Source: Phenylobacterium sp. NIBR 498073
GTDB taxonomy: Bacteria > Pseudomonadota > Alphaproteobacteria > Caulobacterales > Caulobacteraceae
Length of the DNA: 64,000 bases
Assembly: GCF_027286305.1 (NCBI RefSeq)
Contig: NZ_CP114599.1
Span: forward strand, 1,178,001-1,242,000
Direction of reading: 5' to 3'
Below the pieces are notes generated by a model. The model was not told the DNA's origin and did not search any database. It saw only the letters and a program-made list of their open reading frames with translations. Below, in pieces: positions 49,145-55,376 of the stretch. Position numbers and translations under genes: made by a program. The first letter of the stretch is position 1. Each line of letters begins with the position of its first letter.

Positions 49145-49801
49145 TCAGCCGGCGGCTGCTTCGGCCGCGATGGTGCGGATGGCCCGTTCGAACGCAGCGG
49201 CGGGCTGGCCGCCTGAAATCAGGTAGCGGTCGTTGATGATCACCGCCGGCACCGAGCTGATTCCGGCCTGATGCCAGTGGCGTTCGGCGGCGCGGACCTC
49301 GTCGGCGTAGCGTCCGCTGGCGAGCACCTCGCGCGCGGCGTCGGTGTCGAGGCCCGCGGCCTGAGCGGCGGCGACCAGCACCTCGTGATCGGCCGGGCTC
49401 TGGTTGTTCGTGAAATAGGCCTCGAACAGCGCACCCTTCAGCGCATGCTGGCCGCCCACGATCCCGGCCCAGTGCAGCAGCCGGTGCGCGTCGAAGGTGT
49501 TGTAGATTCGGCTCTGTTCGTTGGTCTTCATGGCGAAGCCGACCTCGGCCGCACGGGCGTGGATGGCGGCGCGGTTGGCGGCCGACTGTTCGGGCGTGGC
49601 GCCGTACTTCTGGCCGACGTGCTCGACGATGTTCTGGCCCTCCGGCGGCATGTCCGGATTGAGCTCGAAGGGATGGAAGGTGATCTGCGCCTGCACCAGG
49701 TCGTCGACCCTGCGTAGCGCCTCCTCCAGGCCGCCCAGCCCGACGATGCACCAGGGGCAGGAGACGTCGGAGACGAAATCGATCTTCATGGGCTGGGTCA
49801 T
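49145..49801 (-). CDS. DsbA family oxidoreductase (FrnE-like)
   Basis: A 218-residue thioredoxin-fold protein with active site CPWC in SDVSCPWCIVGL (about residues 15-19) and an inserted helical domain. It resembles FrnE/polyketide-type DsbA-like oxidoreductases (PNMPPEGQNI-type segment, AANRAAIHARAAEVGF) rather than periplasmic DsbA. No signal peptide is present, so it is probably cytoplasmic. A GGGAG site lies five bases before the ATG. Confidence 0.87.
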   Translation of the reverse strand: MTQPMKIDFVSDVSCPWCIVGLGGLEEALRRVDDLVQAQITFHPFELNPDMPPEGQNIVEHVGQKYGATPEQSAANRAAIHARAAEVGFAMKTNEQSRIYNTFDAHRLLHWAGIVGGQHALKGALFEAYFTNNQSPADHEVLVAAAQAAGLDTDAAREVLASGRYADEVRAAERHWHQAGISSVPAVIINDRYLISGGQPAAAFERAIRTIAAEAAAG

Positions 49802-49826
49802 GGGGGCTCCCTGGGCCTGGACGAAC

Positions 49827-49858
49827 AACGCCCGCGCCGGGGGGAAGGCGCGGGCGTT
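49827..49858. terminator. Perfect 12-bp hairpin upstream of the DsbA-family gene
   Basis: AACGCCCGCGCC, an 8-base loop and GGCGCGGGCGTT form a strong stem between a small minus-strand gene (ending 49959) and the DsbA-family start. It could end the upstream transcript or act as a leader attenuator; only a weak U-tract follows on the plus strand. Confidence 0.55.
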
Positions 49859-49958
49859 TCTCTGTGGACGCGAGTCCCGGTGGGGGAACCGGGGAGGGGG
49901 TCTCGCCGTCGAACAAGAGATTGGGATCGGCGGCGCGAAGTTCAATAGGCGTTTGTCG

Positions 49959-50144
49959 CTACTGCGCCATTTCGGCGACCCATCGGCTCAGGGCGGCCAT
50001 CTCCTCACGCGAGCGCGAGATGTCCTGGCGGATCACCACGCAGGCCGACGGATCGATGACGCCGTTCTCCATGTGAATTTCCAGCGCGGCGATTAGGGCC
50101 TCCTGCGCGGCTTCCACGCGCGAGACCGGATAGGTGTTGGACAG
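49959..50144 (-). CDS. Small helical protein with probable CTG start
   Basis: A 61-residue reading frame with strong coding character (nearly all codons end in G or C) and an amphipathic helical composition: SNTYPVSRVEAAQEALIAAL, then VIDPSACVVIRQD and SREEMAALSRW. No in-frame ATG, GTG or TTG lies between the upstream stop and CTG 50144, but GGGAG stands seven bases before that CTG. An internal ATG would remove more than a third of the protein. No family was recognised. A truncated ancestor is an alternative. Confidence 0.55.
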   Translation of the reverse strand: MSNTYPVSRVEAAQEALIAALEIHMENGVIDPSACVVIRQDISRSREEMAALSRWVAEMAQ

Positions 50145-50265
50145 CGCACTACTCCCGATTGCAACAACCTTGGCCTTGGGCGAGGAGGGGCGTCAACTGG
50201 CGACGGCTTGTTTGTTGTGAACGCTCACATTGCCCGCAGGGCGCCAGTGCGCGATGATCGCCGGT

Positions 50266-50574
50266 ATGAAACGAGGGGCGATTGCGTTGAGATCGTGGGT
50301 CTTGTTCGCTGTGCTGGCGGCGACGGCGGGGGGCTGTTCGCCGCGCGAGTTCAAGGACCGCGCCGGCGAAATCCAGCTCTGGGCCCAGCGCGGCTTCGCC
50401 GAATCGCAGGCCGACTACGGCGACAGCTTTCCGACCGGCGGCGGCGGGGGCGGGGTCTATCCGCGGCCGCAGACCGATCCGGCCGCGGAAAAGGCGGCTG
50501 CCGAGAAGGCCGCGGCGGACGCGGCCCCGCAGCCGCCTCCGCCCAAGCAGCAGTACGTGGTGATCATCCCCTGA
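50266..50574 (+). CDS. Small lipoprotein of unknown function
   Basis: A 102-residue protein with a lipoprotein signal peptide (lipobox AGGC, Cys about residue 24). A Gly-rich segment (about 57-64) and an Ala/Lys/Pro-rich tail follow (AEKAAAEKAAADAAPQPPPP), suggesting an extended periplasmic spacer. The start at 50266 gives the standard signal peptide. It abuts the convergent small gene at TGATCA. No domain recognised. Confidence 0.7.
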   Translation: MKRGAIALRSWVLFAVLAATAGGCSPREFKDRAGEIQLWAQRGFAESQADYGDSFPTGGGGGGVYPRPQTDPAAEKAAAEKAAADAAPQPPPPKQQYVVIIP

Positions 50575-50748
50575 TCAGTCGGGGCGTTGGCCTTCCAGTT
50601 CGCGCAGCGCCTTGAGGCCGCGCGCATCGGTTGCGTGCCAGAGGGCCGGCAGAAAGCGGCGCAGGCCGGTGCGCCAGCGCTTGCGGTAGCGCCAGCGCTC
50701 GCCGTCGGCGGCGATTTCGAGTTCGTAGGCCGCGGGCGCCTTGTCCAT
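50575..50748 (-). CDS. Small basic protein of unknown function
   Basis: A 57-residue protein: MDKAPAAYELEIAADGERWR leads to a strongly basic middle (YRKRWRTGLRRFLPAL) and ends RELEGQRPD. GAGG lies seven bases before the ATG and codon use is typical of the genome. The W/R-rich centre suggests nucleic-acid or membrane contact, but this is a guess. Its stop abuts the convergent lipoprotein stop exactly. Confidence 0.65.
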   Translation of the reverse strand: MDKAPAAYELEIAADGERWRYRKRWRTGLRRFLPALWHATDARGLKALRELEGQRPD

Positions 50749-50813
50749 ATTCGATCCTCACGCGCAACGTTCAGGCCGTTGCGAGCAGGATCGGCGCCAT
50801 CCTGGCGCGGGGG

Positions 50814-51221
50814 TCAGCGGTCGTCGCGCAGATAGACGACGTTCGAGCGGGCGGCGCTCATCAGATGACCGATCAGGAAGCCGGCCAGCGCGGCGGCGGC
50901 CAGGGCGACATAGGGCCGCTCGTGCACGAACAAATCGGCCTCCTCGGCGCGCTGCTTGGCCTGGACCTTCAGCTTGCCGTACTGGACCTCGGCCTCGCGG
51001 CGGGCCTTGCCGACCTTGTCTTCCATCACCGAGCGGGCGTCCCGCGCAAAGGTGGTGGCCGCTTCGGCCAGGGCGCCGGACGCAGCCACGGCGCTCTTCT
51101 GGGCGCGCTTGGCGGCGCGCTTGGTTTCAGCCCGCACGTCGCTGGCCGCGTCCTTGAAGGTGTCGGCAGCTTCGCGCACGGCCTCGCGGGCTTCGTCGCG
51201 TGTTCCATAGGCGTTGGTCAT
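50814..51221 (-). CDS. DUF883 (ElaB/YqjD-like) membrane-anchored protein
   Basis: A 135-residue protein with a long Ala/Arg/Glu-rich coiled coil (about 8-95), followed by a C-terminal membrane segment (YVALAAAALAGFLIGHLMSA, about 104-123) and a short charged tail. This layout matches the DUF883/ElaB family of inner-membrane proteins, some of which bind ribosomes in stationary phase. Function here is inferred from layout only. Confidence 0.82.
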   Translation of the reverse strand: MTNAYGTRDEAREAVREAADTFKDAASDVRAETKRAAKRAQKSAVAASGALAEAATTFARDARSVMEDKVGKARREAEVQYGKLKVQAKQRAEEADLFVHERPYVALAAAALAGFLIGHLMSAARSNVVYLRDDR

Positions 51222-51470
51222 GGGTCCTCTCCGCTCGGTGGACGCGGCGCGCCCTGATCTCCTGGGGGTGAGCCCTTGAAACGGGAGCGGAAAGCGAGGG
51301 TTCCGATCGGCCCGGCGAAAAGGCGCCGCGGCGGCCTAGGCGCCACGGGTCGCAAAAATACTGGGCGCCTACATCAATCTGACATTGCGCTGCAGCAGAA
51401 TAGGGGTACCTCGACTTTTGCAAGTGCACAGTTGCGTAGACCCTCGACGGGTCAAATTGAGGCAAGTCCG

Positions 51471-51683
51471 ATGATCATGACGTCCCTTCGTGTTTTCCCG
51501 AGCCTGTTCATCGGTCGGCGGGAAGTCCTTCAGGCGGTCGAAAGCCCGGTGGTCTCGGAGAGCGAAGCGGGCTCGGTGTTCCTCTGCGGCGCCTGCGAAG
51601 AAGTCGTGATGACCGGCCGCGACAACGCGCAGATGCGCGACGTCGTCGTGAAGTGCCGCTGCGGCGAGTACAACCAGCTCTAG
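51471..51683 (+). CDS. Small zinc-ribbon-like protein
   Basis: A 70-residue protein with CGAC (about residue 41-44) and CRC (about 62-64), which together could form a four-Cys zinc ribbon. Two ATGs (51471, 51477) are possible; GAGG upstream favours the first. The C-terminus is RCGEYNQL. It shares a CTAG stop overlap with the convergent metalloprotease gene. Function unknown. Confidence 0.65.
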   Translation: MIMTSLRVFPSLFIGRREVLQAVESPVVSESEAGSVFLCGACEEVVMTGRDNAQMRDVVVKCRCGEYNQL

Positions 51684-53320
51684 ATCGAGACGATCCAGCC
51701 GCCGGTCAGGCTGGCCGAGGCCACGCCGACCAACACCAGTTGGGCGCCCCCGCTCAGGACGACGACGGTGTCCGCGTCCACCTGGCTCACGGTCCAGGTC
51801 GCGCCCTCGCTGACCAGCACGCGGTCGCCTTCGGCCCGGTTGAAGTCCATGACGCGGTCGATGCCCGCCTCGGACCAGGTATGGAAGCTGTCGGCGCCGG
51901 CGCCGCCCGTCATGGTGTCGTCGCCGCGGTCGCCGGACATCCAGTCGTCGCCGGCCTCGCCGTACATGACGTCGTTGTGCTGGCCGCCGCGCATGAGGTC
52001 TGCGCCGACGCCGCCGTACATCGTGTCGTCGCCCATGTTGCCATAGACGATGTCGGCGCCGTTCTCGCCGAACAGCAGGTCGTTGTGCTGGCCGCCGACG
52101 ACCCAGTCGTCGCCGTCGCCGCCATAGGCGGTGTCCGCCCCCTGGTTGCCGTGGATGTCGTCGAAGCTCGCGCCGCCGACGATGTAGTCGTCGCCCGTCT
52201 CGCCGCGCAGGAAGTCCTGGCCGTCGCCGCCGTTCAGGTTGTCGTTCCCGACCCCGCCATAGATGATGTCGTCGCCTGCGCCGCCGGTCAGGGCGTTGGC
52301 CGCGGCGTTGCCGGTCATGGTGTCGGCGGCGCTGCCGCCAATGGCGTTCTCGATGGTGACGCCGACGGCCACCGCGACATTGCCGACCAGTCCGCCGACG
52401 TTCGAGAACGCCCCCGCGCGCAGGTCGATCAGCTGGCGGACTGCAAAGCCCGAGAAATCGAAGGTGTCGACGCCGCCGGCGTCCCAGGCTGCGAAGATCA
52501 GCTTCTGTCCAGAGGCGATCGCGTCGAACCACGGCCGGCCGGCGGTGGAGTTGAAGCCGTAGACCGTGTCGCCCGTGCGGGTCGACATGTTCGCCCCGTA
52601 CTCCAATTGGGCGGCGGCGATGTCGTCGAGCAGCGGCGCGGCTGAATAGCGGCCGCCGAAATTGGCCCCGGTGTTCTGTTCTTCGAAGTAGCTCATCACC
52701 GTGAATTGGCGGGAGTCTTCGTAGTAGAGCGCATCGGCGCTGTAGCTCGGCTCGCCCTCGGCGTCGTAGTCGGCCGGGTGGGCGAGACCGATGGCGTGGC
52801 CGATCTCGTGGACCAGCACCATGCCGCCATAGTTGCCGGTGGTCGGATTGGTGTTGCTGCCCGAGGTCGAGTTCAACCACACGTCGCCCGACTGGGCGGA
52901 GGCGGCGCTGGAGCCGGGGAAGTAGGCGAAGGCGGCCGAGCCTTCGGAGCCGCTCGAATAATTGCCGAACAGGATGGTCGCAGAGTCGGAATAGGCCGCC
53001 TCGCTGCCGGTCCCGACCCCGACCCGCATGAAATGGATATTGGCGACGTCGCTCCAGCCGTGCAGGGCCAGTTCGGCCTGGGTGATCTGGGCGGCGTTGA
53101 AGCGCGAGAAGCCGGCGGTATCGTCCGGCATGGTGGCCGGGGCGCTGGCGCGGAACGCATAGGTGACGGTGGCGGGGGCGCCCAGCACGTTCGACCAGCC
53201 CGGCTCGCCGCGGATGATCTGGTCGGCCGCTTGCGTCACGGTGTAGCTCTGCTTGCCGTTGACCAAGCCGCCGCGGGCGTCGGCGTTGAGGAAGAATTGC
53301 GGGGCGGAATCAAGCGACAT
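51680..53320 (-). CDS. Serralysin-like M10 metalloprotease with RTX repeats
   Basis: A 546-residue secreted protease. The zinc motif HEIGHAIGLAHP (HExxHxxGxxH, about residue 170) is followed by a Met-turn (VMSYF). Many GGxGxDxxxG calcium-binding RTX repeats (about 330-470) lead to a C-terminal beta region ending GGWIVSI, the uncleaved signal for type I secretion. There is no N-terminal signal peptide, as in the family. No ABC/HlyD/TolC set for this protease was seen nearby, and no inhibitor gene. Confidence 0.92.
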   Translation of the reverse strand: MSLDSAPQFFLNADARGGLVNGKQSYTVTQAADQIIRGEPGWSNVLGAPATVTYAFRASAPATMPDDTAGFSRFNAAQITQAELALHGWSDVANIHFMRVGVGTGSEAAYSDSATILFGNYSSGSEGSAAFAYFPGSSAASAQSGDVWLNSTSGSNTNPTTGNYGGMVLVHEIGHAIGLAHPADYDAEGEPSYSADALYYEDSRQFTVMSYFEEQNTGANFGGRYSAAPLLDDIAAAQLEYGANMSTRTGDTVYGFNSTAGRPWFDAIASGQKLIFAAWDAGGVDTFDFSGFAVRQLIDLRAGAFSNVGGLVGNVAVAVGVTIENAIGGSAADTMTGNAAANALTGGAGDDIIYGGVGNDNLNGGDGQDFLRGETGDDYIVGGASFDDIHGNQGADTAYGGDGDDWVVGGQHNDLLFGENGADIVYGNMGDDTMYGGVGADLMRGGQHNDVMYGEAGDDWMSGDRGDDTMTGGAGADSFHTWSEAGIDRVMDFNRAEGDRVLVSEGATWTVSQVDADTVVVLSGGAQLVLVGVASASLTGGWIVSI

Positions 53321-53420
53321 GGGTAAGCTCCGAGCGCCTCTGGCGGGCGCATGCGGCAGGTCCGGCTACAGGGCGCCGGTGTGTGCATCCACTCCTAGCG
53401 CCGTGAACTTGAAAAACAAT

Positions 53421-54044
53421 TTACGCGGGCGTTGCTGCGCCCCACTCGTTCCACCCGGCAAAGCGCGGGGTTCCCGGCAGGTACATCGTCTCTGAGCTTT
53501 CAATGTGGAAACCGGCGTCCGCGATCGCCCGCGTCACCGGTCGGGTCAGGTGGCACCCGCCGGCCAGGCGCTTCCACGGCGGCTCTATGCGGCGCTGCCA
53601 TTTGGCGACGTCCGGGTCGGGCGCCAAGCCGTGCTCGCAGTACAGCAGCCGCCCGCCGGGCTTCAGGACCCGGCGCGCCTGCGCCAGGGCGGCGGAGGGG
53701 GTATGCACGGAGCAGAGCGTGAATGTGCAGACGACGGTGTCGAACGCGTCGTCTTCGAACGGCAGCGCCTCGGCCGTCCCGTCGGCGATCGTCACGTTCA
53801 GCCGCGGATCGCGAGGCGCGGCCATGGCCTGGGCGCGGAGCTCGGCCGCGGGGTCCACGCCGGCGACGCTGGCGACCTTGGTCGCGTCGTAGAGCGCCAG
53901 GTTCAAGCCCATGCCGACGCCGAGCTCCAGGACCTTGCCTTGCGCCAGCGGCACGATCTTCGCGCGCTGCTTCATCATCGGCGGCGAGGCGCACGCGCAG
54001 GTCAGCAGCTTCGGCAGGATCCGGCGTTCGTAGAAATTGGCCAT
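53421..54044 (-). CDS. Class I SAM-dependent methyltransferase (methyltransferase-11 type)
   Basis: A 207-residue methyltransferase. Motif I is VLELGVGMGLNLAL (about 40-53), the acidic loop is AGVDPAAELRA and post-I is LPFEDDAFDTVVCTFTLCSV, then LKPGGRLLYCEHGLAPD. It resembles small membrane- or phospholipid-directed methyltransferases of the UbiE/PmtA kind, though no closer call can be made. It is followed 39 bp upstream in the genome by the kinase-like gene on the same strand. Confidence 0.87.
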   Translation of the reverse strand: MANFYERRILPKLLTCACASPPMMKQRAKIVPLAQGKVLELGVGMGLNLALYDATKVASVAGVDPAAELRAQAMAAPRDPRLNVTIADGTAEALPFEDDAFDTVVCTFTLCSVHTPSAALAQARRVLKPGGRLLYCEHGLAPDPDVAKWQRRIEPPWKRLAGGCHLTRPVTRAIADAGFHIESSETMYLPGTPRFAGWNEWGAATPA

Positions 54045-54083
54045 GCGCCGACGATGACCCCAGTCGGCGGGCGCGACTAGCCC

Positions 54084-55193
54084 TTACGCAGCGGCAGCGT
54101 CGTCGCTCGAGCCGCCGAGGTTTTCCTGCAGGGTGCGCAGCAGGTGCTCCGGCTTCATTGGCTTTTCGACCACCCCGTTCATCCCGGCCTTCAGATAGCC
54201 GGCGGCGTCTTCGGGATCGGCGTTGGCGGTCAGGGCGATGATCGGCACGCGGCCGGCGGCGCCGGGCAGGGCGCGGATCTCGCGTGTGGCGGTCACCCCG
54301 TCCATGCGCGGCATCTTGATGTCCATCAGGATTAGGTCGAAGCGCCCGGTTCGGGCGGCCTCCACGGCTTCGATCCCGTCGGTGGCCGACTCCGAGGTGC
54401 AGTCGAACATTTCGCACAGGGTCTCGGCGACCATCCGGTTGGTGGCGTTGTCGTCGACCACCAGGATGTGGGCGGCGCGCTCGGTCTGGCCCAGGGTTTC
54501 CTCGGCCGGGACCTCCTCGTAGGCGGTTGGCACAGCGACCTCGAAGACCAGGGTCTCGCCCGCCCCGACATTGGCCTCGGCCCGGACCTGGCCATGCATG
54601 GCGTCGACGATCTTGCGGCTGAGCGCAACGCCCAGCGCCGTCTCCAGCCCGAACAGAGCTTCGATTTCCCTCAGGTCCAGCGCCCGGTCGCCCATCACCC
54701 GGTCGGCCGCGCCGCGGATGCGGCCTTCCAGTCGGGTGGACTCGCCGTTGGCCACGGCCCTCAGCGTCGCCTCGACGGCGCCGCGGCGGACGCCGGCCAG
54801 CGCCTGGGCGATGAAAGCGTCGAAGATCTGGTTGATGCGCCCGCTGTCGACCATCACCAGCGCGTCGGGATCGCCGTCATAGGAAACCAGCAGGGTGACG
54901 CCGCCGTCGGTGGCGCGTTCTTCCCAGCGGGCCTGGACGTCGTCGGCCAGCTCTGCGGCGCGCCGCGGCTGTAGATCGAACGACAGCCCGTCGGCGGCGG
55001 CGGCCTTCAGGTCGGATGACGACACAAGGATCTGGCGCACCGCGCGGGCGGCCTCGGTGACGCCGGCGACGCAGGCCTGCGCGTCCGCGCCCATCGGTTG
55101 GCGGGCAAGGCGTTCGGCGAGAGCCAGAACGCCCTCCATCTGCTGATGGATTTCGCTCGTGACGCGCTCGTAGAAGAACTCGGGCAGAGACAT
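54084..55193 (-). CDS. Hybrid kinase-like protein with a receiver domain and a degenerate kinase core
   Basis: A 369-residue protein. The N-terminal helix pair aligns without gaps to a HisKA dimerisation domain, but the phospho-acceptor His is Ser13 (VTSEIHQQMEGVL against MSHEIRTPLNGVL). An ATPase-like region (about 60-230) keeps an N-box-like INQIFDAF but has GRIRGAADRV where the G1 DxGxG loop is expected. The C-terminal receiver is intact: VDDNATNR, LILMDIKMPRMDG (Asp about 292) and KPM. An upstream ATG (55229) is possible. It probably works as a pseudo-kinase or phosphate-accepting adaptor. Confidence 0.85.
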   Translation of the reverse strand: MSLPEFFYERVTSEIHQQMEGVLALAERLARQPMGADAQACVAGVTEAARAVRQILVSSSDLKAAAADGLSFDLQPRRAAELADDVQARWEERATDGGVTLLVSYDGDPDALVMVDSGRINQIFDAFIAQALAGVRRGAVEATLRAVANGESTRLEGRIRGAADRVMGDRALDLREIEALFGLETALGVALSRKIVDAMHGQVRAEANVGAGETLVFEVAVPTAYEEVPAEETLGQTERAAHILVVDDNATNRMVAETLCEMFDCTSESATDGIEAVEAARTGRFDLILMDIKMPRMDGVTATREIRALPGAAGRVPIIALTANADPEDAAGYLKAGMNGVVEKPMKPEHLLRTLQENLGGSSDDAAAA

Positions 55194-55322
55194 GAACGCC
55201 AGGGTCCAAAGGGAACTTATGCTCAGCATGGGCCTAAGCGCTTGCGGAGACGTTAAATTCCACCCAGGGTTAGCGTAAATTGACGCTATGTCGAAAAGAG
55301 GCGTCGGGTTCCCGACAACGGA

Positions 55323-55352
55323 AAGGGCGGCGGGATTTCTCCCGCCGCCCTT
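55323..55352 (-). terminator. Rho-independent terminator of the TonB receptor gene
   Basis: A perfect 13-bp stem with a four-base loop (AAGGGCGGCGGGA/TCCCGCCGCCCTT) lies 24 bp after the stop of the receptor gene. Read on the minus strand the stem is followed by TTTCCGTT, a usable U-tract. Confidence 0.85.
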
Positions 55353-55376
55353 CGCTGTTCCAGGTCTGGTCCGCCT

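Noticed and set aside
51801..52330. Tandem DNA repeat array in the metalloprotease gene
   Set aside because: It is the coding sequence of RTX nonapeptides; spacing and wording follow the protein repeat, with no independent DNA repeat.
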